A stretch of 6,766 nt of DNA, taken from Bacillota bacterium. GTDB lineage: Bacteria > Bacillota_E > Sulfobacillia > Sulfobacillales > Sulfobacillaceae. The position numbers and the translations under genes are program-made. Under the pieces are notes generated by a model. The model saw nothing but the letters and a program-made list of their open reading frames with translations, had not been told where the DNA came from and did no database searches. Shown here piece by piece: positions 1 through 6,766 of the stretch. Every line of letters begins with the position of its first letter. Within the stretch, counting starts at the first letter, position 1. The stretch covers positions 1-6,766 of the forward strand of contig JAKADW010000115.1 of the NCBI GenBank assembly GCA_021820165.1. Direction: 5' to 3'.

Positions 1-288
1 TTTTCGTACGACGATCCCGTAGCTCCTGCCAAGATGATGTCGCAGGCAGCGCGGGAACTGCGAAAGATTGAAATCAAAGCGGGCATCTTAGGCAAACAAG
101 CCTTCGATGCGCGAGGAGTTCGTGAACTTTCAGATTTGCCCAGTCGTGAGGTGCTCCTCAGTAAAGTGGTGGGAACCTTCAATGCCCCGATTCAACAGCT
201 GGCATGGGTATTAAATGCTCCGTTAGGCAACTTAGCGCGGGTCTTGGACCAGGTGCGCATCCAAAAAGAACAAGAGAATCCGGCGTAA
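1..288 (+). CDS. rplJ: Large ribosomal subunit protein L10 (uL10), C-terminal part
   Basis: This is the 3' end of a gene that begins before the window: the frame is open from base 1 and ends at TAA 286-288, leaving 95 residues of a family usually about 165-180 long. L10 binds 23S rRNA at the base of the L7/L12 stalk, and its C-terminal helix carries the L7/L12 dimers. Visible family features are the segment [20 protein letters not shown], then the conserved AP...[16 protein letters not shown] stretch, and a charged helical tail ([10 protein letters not shown]) of the kind that docks L12 dimers. The identification is supported by the rplL gene starting 28 nt downstream. In many bacteria L10 bound to L12 represses its own operon through the mRNA leader, but that leader is outside this window. 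The N-terminal RNA-binding half is also outside. The short charged end suggests that the helix is complete, but the number of L12 dimers it carries cannot be read from this fragment. Confidence 0.95.
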   Translation, partial: FSYDDPVAPAKMMSQAARELRKIEIKAGILGKQAFDARGVRELSDLPSREVLLSKVVGTFNAPIQQLAWVLNAPLGNLARVLDQVRIQKEQENPA

Positions 289-301
289 TTTCCAGGGTCT
301 C

Positions 302-310
302 GGAGGAGGA
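302..310 (+). promoter_or_regulatory. Ribosome binding site of rplL
   Basis: The run GGAGGAGGA contains two overlapping GGAGG cores and lies about 7 nt before ATG 317. This strong site favours ATG 317 over the in-frame TTG at 314, which would sit only about 4 nt from the core. A very strong site fits the need to make several L7/L12 copies per L10 from one shared message. Confidence 0.85.
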
Positions 311-316
311 AGATTG

Positions 317-703
317 ATGGCAAAGGTCGAAGAAATTATTGAGTTAGTAAAGGGCATGAACGTGCTTGAACTGTCGCAGTTGGTTAAAGCATTGGAAGAG
401 GAGTTTGGCGTGACCGCGGCAGCCCCGGTCGCCGTGGCGGCAGCTGCTCCTGCGGCAGCAGGTGGCGCGAGTGCGGCGGAAGAGGTTGAACAGACAGAGT
501 TTGACGTCATCTTAACTGGCGCTGGCGACAAGAAGGTCCAAGTCATTAAAGCCGTACGTGAATTGACGGGCCTATCTTTGACCGAAGCCAAAGCTTTGGT
601 CGATGGAGCTCCCAAGCCTGTTAAAGAAAAGATCGCTAAGGCGGATGCCGAAGCGGCAAAAGCTAAGCTTGAGGAAGCTGGCGCCACGGCGCAAGTGAAA
701 TAA
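317..703 (+). CDS. rplL: Large ribosomal subunit protein L7/L12 (bL12)
   Basis: This gene encodes the multi-copy ribosomal stalk protein that recruits EF-Tu, EF-G and other GTPase factors and stimulates their GTP hydrolysis. At 128 residues it has the usual length. Residues 1-32 form the helical dimerisation and L10-binding domain ([20 protein letters not shown]). Residues 33-55 are an Ala/Pro/Gly-rich flexible hinge. Residues from about 58 to 128 form the globular factor-binding domain, with the highly conserved [20 protein letters not shown] segment (residues 76-95) followed by [11 protein letters not shown]. The start at ATG 317 gives the standard MAKVEE N-terminus, and the Shine-Dalgarno lies about 7 nt upstream. 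It follows rplJ by 28 nt and is surely co-transcribed with it. A long hairpin begins 19 nt after its stop codon. The last residues (GATAQVK) differ from the common end of the family but keep the terminal lysine. Nothing looks damaged. Confidence 0.98.
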   Translation: MAKVEEIIELVKGMNVLELSQLVKALEEEFGVTAAAPVAVAAAAPAAAGGASAAEEVEQTEFDVILTGAGDKKVQVIKAVRELTGLSLTEAKALVDGAPKPVKEKIAKADAEAAKAKLEEAGATAQVK

Positions 704-722
704 GGCTTAGACAGTAACACAG

Positions 723-768
723 AAGCCCTCCTTCAGGTCGCGATTGCCCTTGACCTGAGGGTGGGCTT
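723..768 (+). terminator. Long intergenic hairpin between rplL and rpoB, probable attenuator or RNA-processing site
   Basis: Arms 723-739 (AAGCCCTCCTTCAGGTC) and 752-768 (GACCTGAGGGTGGGCTT) pair over 17 positions: 15 Watson-Crick pairs, one G-U (732/759) and one U-U mismatch (729/762), closing a 12-nt loop at 740-751. The stem starts 19 nt after the rplL stop codon. The sequence after it (TGATACTGTTTAAAC) is only moderately U-rich, so it is not a textbook strong terminator, and rpoB must be read through it. In E. coli the rplL-rpoB spacer holds a partial terminator and an RNase III site. An equivalent role here, lowering RNA polymerase output relative to stalk proteins or separating the two messages, is inferred from position and structure. 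Confidence is high for the hairpin and moderate for its role. Confidence 0.65.
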
Positions 769-844
769 GTGATACTGTTTAAACTTGCCATATTTTATAA
801 GCCAATTCATCCCATGTCATTTTTAGGAAACCAAATCGGAGAAC

Positions 845-850
845 AAGGAG
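845..850 (+). promoter_or_regulatory. Ribosome binding site of rpoB
   Basis: AAGGAG lies 10 nt before ATG 861. An in-frame TGA at 852-854 excludes any earlier start. A GTG at 857 is in another frame. This site is weaker and slightly further from its start than the rplL site, which fits lower translation of rpoB than of rplL. Confidence 0.75.
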
Positions 851-860
851 CTGACAGTGG

Positions 861-3800
861 ATGGCGTATCCCCTGGAGAGTGTGCGTCCTGAACGCCTGA
901 GTTTCGCTAGCATCAACGAGGTTTTGACCATGCCGAACCTCATCGAGATTCAGCAGAACTCCTACAAGTGGTTTTTGCGAGAGGGTCTTAAAGACATGTT
1001 TCGGGATATTTCTCCGATTCAAGACTTTACGGGGAACCTGATTCTCGAGTTTGTAGACTATGCGCTGAAGCCCGAAAAATATAGCGTTGAGGAGTGTAAG
1101 GCGCGCGACGTAACCTATTCCGCCCCTTTACATGTGCGGGTCCGGCTGATTAACAAAGAAACCGGAGAGGTTAAGGAACAAGACGTGTTCATGGGCGACT
1201 TTCCGCTTATGACGGATAAGGGCACATTTATTATTAATGGAGCCGAGCGGGTCATCGTGAGCCAACTGGTGCGCTCGCCTGGGGTGTACTTTGGTGAACA
1301 GCTCGACGCATCCGGCAAGCCTCTCTTTTTCGCCACGATTATTCCTAATCGGGGAGCATGGTTGGAATTTGAATCAGATAGCAACGATGTTCTATCGGTG
1401 CGGATTGATCGGACGCGTAAATTGCCTGCAACCATTTTAATGCGGGCTTTGGGCTTTGGTACGGATGCGCAAATTATCGAGATGTTAGGGGACGACGCGC
1501 GAATTCGTACCACGTTAGAGAAAGACACCACAAAAAATGAAGAAGAAGCCTTGATCGAAATTTATCGGCGCTTGCGCCCGGGTGAACCTCCTACCGTGGA
1601 GAGTTCGCGGAGCCTCTTGCAGTCGCTGTTTTTCGAACCCAAGCGTTACGACCTTGCAGGCGTTGGTCGATACAAGATCAATAAAAAGCTGGGGTTGAGG
1701 CGCCGGGTCGTGGGAACCACTGCCAAAGAGACTGTAGTGCACCCGGAAACTGGAGAGATTTTGGTTCGGGAAGGGGACCACATCGACCGCGTCACGGCAG
1801 AAATGCTCGATGCCGCCCATGTCCACCAAATCTTAGTCGAACTGCACAACGGACAGCAGGTCCTCGTGGTGTCGAACGGTCTTCCTGAGACCGGCAACAA
1901 AACCATTACGCGCGACGATATTGTCGCCTGTTTAAACTACATGATGACACTTTTTGAACGCATTGGAACCACGGATGACATTGACCACTTGGGGAACCGG
2001 CGGCTGCGTTCGGTGGGAGAATTGTTGCAGAATCAATTTCGAGTGGGTTTGAGCCGGATGGAACGGGTGGTCCGGGAGCGGATGACCATTCAAGATATGG
2101 AATCGATTACGCCCCAAGCCCTGATTAACATTCGCCCCGTGGTGGCAGCGGTCAAAGAGTTTTTTGGATCGTCACAGTTGTCTCAGTTCATGGACCAGAC
2201 CAATCCGTTGGCCGAGCTTACGCACAAGCGTCGACTTTCAGCATTAGGACCGGGGGGACTGTCGCGAGAACGTGCGGGATTCGAAGTCCGTGACGTGCAC
2301 CATTCCCATTATGGCCGGATGTGCCCGATTGAAACCCCTGAAGGCCCCAACATCGGGCTGATTGGTTCTTTGTCGACATTTGCCCGGATTAATGAATTTG
2401 GGTTTATCGAAACTCCGTATCGGCGAGTGGACAAGGAACAAGGGATGGTCACCGCGGATATTGTCTACCTGACGGCCGATGAAGAAGATGACACCGTTAT
2501 CGCCCAGGCCAACGAACCATTGGCGGAAGACGGGCACTTTCTGGCTGAACGAGTGACCGTGCGGTCGCGTCACGAAATTTTGGAGGAAACCCCCAATCGA
2601 GTGGACTTCATGGATGTGTCTCCAAAACAGGTGGTGTCCATTGCGACCGCGTTAATTCCGTTTTTGGAGCACGACGACGCCAACCGAGCCTTGATGGGGG
2701 CCAACATGCAACGCCAGGCGGTGCCGCTTCTGGTCACCGATTCTCCTGTGGTAGGAACTGGTATGGAAGGCAAAGCGGCTCGGGATTCTGGGGTGGTGGC
2801 GATTGCGGGAAAAGACGGGATTGTCGATCGGGTGGCAGCCGACCAGATAGTCATTAAGAACGATGACCATACCATCTCGACCCACAAGTTGCTCAAATTT
2901 ACCCGGTCCAACCAAGGCACCTGCATCAATCAAAAGCCTATCGCTCGTAAAGGACAGCGGGTTCGCGCTGGCGATGTCATTGCCGATGGGCCCTCAACCG
3001 ATAAGGGAGAGTTGGCGCTGGGTCGCAATGTATTGGTGGCCTTCATGCCGTGGGAAGGTTACAACTACGAAGATGCGATTTTGCTCAGCGAGAAGTTGGT
3101 GAAGGATGACGTGTTTACATCGATTCATATTGAAGAGTATGAATGCGATGCGCGGGACACCAAGTTGGGTCCGGAAGAAATTACCCGGGATATCCCCAAC
3201 GTGGGGGAAGAGGTGCTTCGAGACCTTGACGACCGCGGAATTATCCGGATTGGAGCTGAGATCCGTCCTGGCGACATCTTGGTGGGCAAGGTTACTCCGA
3301 AGGGCGAAACCGAACTAACAGCGGAAGAACGTCTATTGCGGGCGATTTTTGGAGAAAAGGCGCGGGAAGTCCGAGACACCTCGCTGCGAGTACCCCATGG
3401 GGAGTCGGGGATTATTGTGGACGTCAAGGTCTTTACGCGAGAACAAGGCGACGAATTGTCGCCGGGCGTCAACCAGTTGGTGCAAGTGTATATCGCCCAA
3501 AAGCGAAAGATTTCCGAAGGCGACAAGATGGCCGGACGTCATGGGAATAAGGGAGTCATTTCGCGAATTCTCCCTGAGGAAGATATGCCGTTCTTACCCG
3601 ATGGAACCCCCGTCGAGATTGTCTTAAACCCACTGGGCGTGCCTAGCCGCATGAATATTGGGCAGGTGCTGGAAACACATCTGGGTTGGGCAGCTCGGGC
3701 TTTGGGACTTAAAGTGGCGACGCCGGTCTTCGATGGCGCCAGAGAAAAGGACATGTTGGGGATGTTGCGACGTGCCAATCTTCCGGAAAGCGGCAAGACG

Positions 3801-4499
3801 GTGCTTTACGATGGCCGCACCGGGGAGTCGTTTGACCGTGAAATTACGGTGGGGATTGTGTACATGCTGAAACTGGCGCACTTGGTGGATGACAAGATCC
3901 ATGCTCGTTCCACCGGCCCATACTCGTTGGTCACCCAACAGCCGCTTGGTGGTAAGGCGCAGTTCGGGGGGCAGCGTTTTGGAGAGATGGAGGTTTGGGC
4001 GCTAGAGGCTTATGGGGCCGCCTACACGCTCCAAGAGTTGCTCACCGTAAAATCCGATGACATTGTAGGCCGCGTGAAGACGTATGAAGCGATCGTGAAA
4101 GGGGAAAATGTCCCAGAACCTGGGGTGCCCGAATCCTTCAAGGTCCTCATTAAGGAACTTCAGAGTCTTGGTTTAGACGTGAAGATTCTTAACGAGCTCG
4201 ATGAAGAGATTGAGCTGCGTGAGCTCGATGATGAACCCGTTAATGATGGGCGACCCTTTGAGTTACTGCCCGAGAACACGGAGGAGTCAGAGGGGCAAGA
4301 TCTCCATCGCTTGATGGAGGACTCCGTGGGGGGTCGGCCGGAATCATTTGAGCCGGGTGCGGGGATGAACTTCGATCGTGAGGCGGAAACCGCGTATGCC
4401 TTTTTACGCAAGGGACCGCAGGTAGACACGGCTCAGGAAGACCAAGATTCGGAAAGCACCGATTCTGAGGTCGAAGAAGAAGACGAAGACGAGTTCTAA
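861..4499 (+). CDS. rpoB: DNA-directed RNA polymerase subunit beta
   Basis: This is the 1212-residue beta subunit, which forms one pincer of RNA polymerase and half of the active-site cleft. The N-terminus has the family segment [19 protein letters not shown]. The rifampicin-binding region begins [20 protein letters not shown] at residue 436. Q442, D445, H455 and S460, where resistance changes cluster, are all of the sensitive type. Fork loop 2 and flanking sequence follow ([17 protein letters not shown]), then [14 protein letters not shown] (488-501). EGYNYEDAI carries E737 and D738 near the active site. K889 and K897 in [12 protein letters not shown] match the nucleotide-contacting lysines (E. 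coli K1065 and K1073). The C-terminal [20 protein letters not shown] segment anchors to beta'. The big E. coli insertion upstream of K889 is absent, as in other Gram-positives. From residue 1111 the protein has an acidic tail of 102 residues ending in EEEDEDEF, longer than I recall for Bacillus; it includes an 11-bp direct repeat (4194-4204 and 4221-4231). The gene lies 157 nt after rplL and 20 nt before rpoC. Confidence 0.99.
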   Translation: MAYPLESVRPERLSFASINEVLTMPNLIEIQQNSYKWFLREGLKDMFRDISPIQDFTGNLILEFVDYALKPEKYSVEECKARDVTYSAPLHVRVRLINKETGEVKEQDVFMGDFPLMTDKGTFIINGAERVIVSQLVRSPGVYFGEQLDASGKPLFFATIIPNRGAWLEFESDSNDVLSVRIDRTRKLPATILMRALGFGTDAQIIEMLGDDARIRTTLEKDTTKNEEEALIEIYRRLRPGEPPTVESSRSLLQSLFFEPKRYDLAGVGRYKINKKLGLRRRVVGTTAKETVVHPETGEILVREGDHIDRVTAEMLDAAHVHQILVELHNGQQVLVVSNGLPETGNKTITRDDIVACLNYMMTLFERIGTTDDIDHLGNRRLRSVGELLQNQFRVGLSRMERVVRERMTIQDMESITPQALINIRPVVAAVKEFFGSSQLSQFMDQTNPLAELTHKRRLSALGPGGLSRERAGFEVRDVHHSHYGRMCPIETPEGPNIGLIGSLSTFARINEFGFIETPYRRVDKEQGMVTADIVYLTADEEDDTVIAQANEPLAEDGHFLAERVTVRSRHEILEETPNRVDFMDVSPKQVVSIATALIPFLEHDDANRALMGANMQRQAVPLLVTDSPVVGTGMEGKAARDSGVVAIAGKDGIVDRVAADQIVIKNDDHTISTHKLLKFTRSNQGTCINQKPIARKGQRVRAGDVIADGPSTDKGELALGRNVLVAFMPWEGYNYEDAILLSEKLVKDDVFTSIHIEEYECDARDTKLGPEEITRDIPNVGEEVLRDLDDRGIIRIGAEIRPGDILVGKVTPKGETELTAEERLLRAIFGEKAREVRDTSLRVPHGESGIIVDVKVFTREQGDELSPGVNQLVQVYIAQKRKISEGDKMAGRHGNKGVISRILPEEDMPFLPDGTPVEIVLNPLGVPSRMNIGQVLETHLGWAARALGLKVATPVFDGAREKDMLGMLRRANLPESGKTVLYDGRTGESFDREITVGIVYMLKLAHLVDDKIHARSTGPYSLVTQQPLGGKAQFGGQRFGEMEVWALEAYGAAYTLQELLTVKSDDIVGRVKTYEAIVKGENVPEPGVPESFKVLIKELQSLGLDVKILNELDEEIELRELDDEPVNDGRPFELLPENTEESEGQDLHRLMEDSVGGRPESFEPGAGMNFDREAETAYAFLRKGPQVDTAQEDQDSESTDSEVEEEDEDEF

Positions 4500-4502
4500 T
4501 CC

Positions 4503-4510
4503 GGGAGGGG
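4503..4510 (+). promoter_or_regulatory. Ribosome binding site of rpoC
   Basis: GGGAGGGG lies 9 nt before ATG 4520, within the 20-nt rpoB-rpoC gap. A TGA at 4517-4519, in frame with and directly before the ATG, rules out an upstream start. The nearby TTG 4516 is out of frame. The site supports direct translation of rpoC from the shared rpoB-rpoC message. Confidence 0.8.
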
Positions 4511-4519
4511 ACTGGTTGA

Positions 4520-6766
4520 ATGCTGGATGTCAATAACTTTGACTCGATGCGGATTGCCCTAGCGTCACCTGAGCAAATCCGGGAATGGTCCAAGGGCGAA
4601 GTGAAAAAGCCCGAAACCATTAACTATCGCACACTAAAACCCGAGCGTGAAGGGCTCTTTTGTGAGAAAATCTTCGGACCTCAAAAGGACTGGGAGTGTC
4701 ACTGCGGTAAGTATAAGCGTGTGCGCTATAAAGGCGTGGTGTGTGACCGCTGTGGCGTAGAAGTCACGCGTTCTAAGGTGCGTAGGGAGCGGATGGGTCA
4801 TATTGAATTGGCCGCTCCGGTATCGCATATTTGGTATTTCAAAGGCATTCCATCGCGGATGGGGCTGATATTGGATATGTCCCCTCGAGCCTTGGAGAAG
4901 GTTTTGTACTTCGCTTCGTATGTGGTGATCGAACCGGGAACCACACCGTTGATGAAAAAGCAGTTGTTGGTGGAATCGGAGTATCGTGAGTACCGTGAAA
5001 AGTATGGCGTGCACTTCCGCGCGGCAATGGGCGCGGAAGCGGTCAAGGAACTCTTAATGGAACTTGACCTCGAGAGCCTGGCTGTGGAATTGCGTGAGGA
5101 GCTGACAAGTTCGAGCGGCCAGCGTCGGATTCGAGCCATTCGCCGATTGGAAGTCGTCGAAGCGTTCCGGCTGTCTGGAAATCGGCCGGAGTGGATGATC
5201 CTCGATGTCATTCCCGTGATTCCGCCTGATTTGCGCCCGATGGTGCAACTCGACGGGGGTAGATTTGCGACCTCCGACCTGAATGACCTGTACCGAAGGG
5301 TGATCAACCGCAATAATCGGTTAAAGCGGCTACTGGACCTGGGTGCGCCGGACATTATTGTGCGAAACGAAAAGCGCATGCTACAAGAAGCCGTCGACGC
5401 TTTGATCGACAATGGCCGCCGTGGTCGTCCCGTAACGGGGCCTGGCAATCGGCCCTTGAAGTCTTTGTCTGATATGCTCAAAGGCAAACAGGGGCGATTC
5501 CGCCAAAACCTTCTTGGAAAGCGCGTGGATTATTCCGGCCGATCCGTGATTGTGGTGGGGCCCAAGCTCAAAATGCACCAGTGTGGACTGCCTAAGGAAA
5601 TGGCCCTGGAGCTTTTTAAGCCGTTTGTGATGAAAAAGCTTGTTAATGAAGGTTATGCGCATAACATTAAGTCCGCCAAGCGGATGGTGGAACGGGTACG
5701 GCCTGAGGTGTGGGATGTTTTGGAGGATGTTATTCGGGAACACCCCGTTCTGCTAAACCGAGCCCCTACCTTGCACCGATTGGGAATCCAAGCGTTCGAA
5801 CCGGTATTAGTGGAAGGGCGCGCCATTCAGATCCACCCGCTGGTGTGTACAGCCTATAATGCGGACTTTGATGGGGACCAGATGGCCGTGCATGTACCGT
5901 TGTCTGCAGAAGCGCAATCTGAGGCCCGGGTTTTGATGTTATCGTCGCAAAATATTCTGAACCCGAAAGACGGTCGTCCCGTGGTCACACCGACCCAGGA
6001 CATGGTTATTGGTTCGTACTACCTCACCATGGAGCTAGAAAAGGTGAAGGGCGAAGGCATGTTTTTGAGCGATCTGAAAGAAGGCGAGCTCGCGTATCAT
6101 GCTGGGGTGCTGGACCTGCATGCCAAAGTGACGATGCGCTATGACGGCGAGCGCAGGACCTCCACGCTGGGCCGATTCCTGTTTAACGACGCGTTGCCGA
6201 AAGAACTGCGCTTCATCGACAAGGTGGTAGACCGTAAGATCTTGGCGGTCATCGTGGCCGATACATTTCGGATGTTTGGGAATCAGATTACAGCAGAAGT
6301 GTTAGACCGAATCAAGGCGCTAGGCTTTGCCTTCGCGACGCGAGCCGGGGTCACGATCGCGGTGTCTGACATTCATATTCCCGAAGCCAAACGGGCGATC
6401 CTCCAGGAAGCCGAGGATGAAGTCATCCAACTGGCTCGCCAGTACCGCCGCGGTCTTATCACGGCTGATGAGCGGTATGAACGCGTCATCGAGATCTGGA
6501 CCCGAGCTAAAGAGCGGGTTACGCAAGCCTTAATGGAGAAAATGGATCCGACCAACTCGGTCTACATGATGGTGGCGTCTGGTGCTCGTGGTAACGTTCA
6601 GCAGATATCGCAGTTAGCTGGTATGCGCGGATTAATGGCGGACCCTTCGGGTCGTATTATCGAGCTGCCGATTCGGGCGAACTTCCGTGAAGGGCTGACC
6701 GTATTGGAGTACTTCACGTCCACTCATGGAGCGCGGAAGGGATTGGCGGACACAGCTTTGAGAACC
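4520..6766 (+). CDS. rpoC: DNA-directed RNA polymerase subunit beta', N-terminal part
   Basis: The frame is open from ATG 4520 to the window end (749 codons, no stop), so the 3' part of the gene is missing. Beta' carries the catalytic magnesium site and the clamp of RNA polymerase. The start [12 protein letters not shown] is typical of Firmicutes. C60, C62, C75 and C78 form the N-terminal zinc ribbon. [20 protein letters not shown] (about residues 248-267) begins the clamp coiled coil that binds sigma. The switch 2 segment [20 protein letters not shown] starts at residue 321. NADFDGD places the three magnesium-binding aspartates at D449, D451 and D453. Residues about 622-672 match the secondary-channel rim helices where Gre-type factors bind. 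[17 protein letters not shown] (688 onward) matches the F-loop. The bridge helix starts near residue 724, and the window ends inside it at LADTALRT. The trigger loop and second zinc site should lie downstream. All key residues are present; no frameshift or insertion was seen. Confidence 0.99.
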   Translation, partial: MLDVNNFDSMRIALASPEQIREWSKGEVKKPETINYRTLKPEREGLFCEKIFGPQKDWECHCGKYKRVRYKGVVCDRCGVEVTRSKVRRERMGHIELAAPVSHIWYFKGIPSRMGLILDMSPRALEKVLYFASYVVIEPGTTPLMKKQLLVESEYREYREKYGVHFRAAMGAEAVKELLMELDLESLAVELREELTSSSGQRRIRAIRRLEVVEAFRLSGNRPEWMILDVIPVIPPDLRPMVQLDGGRFATSDLNDLYRRVINRNNRLKRLLDLGAPDIIVRNEKRMLQEAVDALIDNGRRGRPVTGPGNRPLKSLSDMLKGKQGRFRQNLLGKRVDYSGRSVIVVGPKLKMHQCGLPKEMALELFKPFVMKKLVNEGYAHNIKSAKRMVERVRPEVWDVLEDVIREHPVLLNRAPTLHRLGIQAFEPVLVEGRAIQIHPLVCTAYNADFDGDQMAVHVPLSAEAQSEARVLMLSSQNILNPKDGRPVVTPTQDMVIGSYYLTMELEKVKGEGMFLSDLKEGELAYHAGVLDLHAKVTMRYDGERRTSTLGRFLFNDALPKELRFIDKVVDRKILAVIVADTFRMFGNQITAEVLDRIKALGFAFATRAGVTIAVSDIHIPEAKRAILQEAEDEVIQLARQYRRGLITADERYERVIEIWTRAKERVTQALMEKMDPTNSVYMMVASGARGNVQQISQLAGMRGLMADPSGRIIELPIRANFREGLTVLEYFTSTHGARKGLADTALRT

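Noticed and set aside
232..720. A 162-codon open frame on the minus strand opposite rplL.
   Set aside because: It is the antisense shadow of the Ala-rich rplL gene. Its protein is low-complexity and resembles no family I know.
767..801. Possible internal promoter for rpoB: TTGTGA (767-772) with TATTTT (791-796), or TATAAG (796-801) alone.
   Set aside because: The first pair matches the sigma-A consensus at only 4 of 6 in each box with an 18-nt spacer. The TATAAG box matches 5 of 6 but has no usable -35 or extended -10. The -35 candidate also overlaps the hairpin arm. AT-rich spacer sequence gives such matches by chance.
2166..2270. Possible natural rifampicin resistance in the RpoB rifampicin pocket.
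   Set aside because: Q442, D445, H455 and S460 are all the usual sensitive-type residues. T447 in place of the E. coli Asn is a common Gram-positive variant.
4240..5014. Two adjacent minus-strand frames of 126 codons across the rpoB-rpoC junction.
   Set aside because: They cover the rpoB end and rpoC start in antisense. Their composition tracks the sense codons, and no family resemblance is visible.
4798..5487. A 229-codon open frame on the minus strand inside rpoC.
   Set aside because: It lies wholly opposite a well-conserved part of rpoC, its protein is rich in Ser and Arg as expected of an antisense frame, and it shows no recognisable motif.
6320..6533. Overlapping short open frames of 68 codons on both strands near the window end.
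   Set aside because: Both are out-of-frame shadows of the rpoC rim-helix region, which is continuous and conserved in the true frame.

Overview
This window is a stretch of a bacterial core transcription and translation operon, with all genes on the + strand in the order rplJ (3' end) - rplL - rpoB - rpoC (5' part). These encode the ribosomal stalk proteins L10 and L7/L12 and the beta and beta' subunits of RNA polymerase. All reading frames are intact, the protein motifs are canonical, and no mobile element, CRISPR array, tRNA/rRNA gene or foreign-looking cargo was seen.

Organism: the proteins look Gram-positive. RpoB is 1212 residues and lacks the large lineage-specific insertion that Proteobacteria carry just upstream of the [18 protein letters not shown] segment. 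The RpoC N-terminus ([26 protein letters not shown]) is of the Firmicutes type. Some RpoB segments (for example [10 protein letters not shown] and GGLSRERAG) recall Actinobacteria as much as Bacillus. From memory this mixture suggests a deep-branching Firmicutes lineage, possibly Sulfobacillus-like. The base composition looks moderate to slightly GC-rich. This placement is an inference and was not tested by any search.

Layout: bases 1-288 are the last 95 codons of rplJ. A 28-nt gap with a strong Shine-Dalgarno leads into rplL (317-703, 128 aa). A 157-nt spacer (704-860) follows. Its main content is a long imperfect hairpin (723-768), placed where other bacteria have a partial terminator or RNA-processing site that sets RNA polymerase output relative to ribosomal protein output. 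rpoB occupies 861-4499 and ends in an unusually long, acidic tail. A 20-nt gap with a Shine-Dalgarno leads to rpoC at 4520, which runs off the window at 6766 inside the bridge helix (749 codons present).

How it fits together: L10 anchors L7/L12 dimers on the large ribosomal subunit and recruits translation factors, while beta and beta' form the catalytic core of RNA polymerase. Co-transcription with an intergenic hairpin would couple the two machines while letting their levels differ. I found no previously undescribed system here. The points most worth a second look are the rplL-rpoB hairpin and the long acidic RpoB tail.
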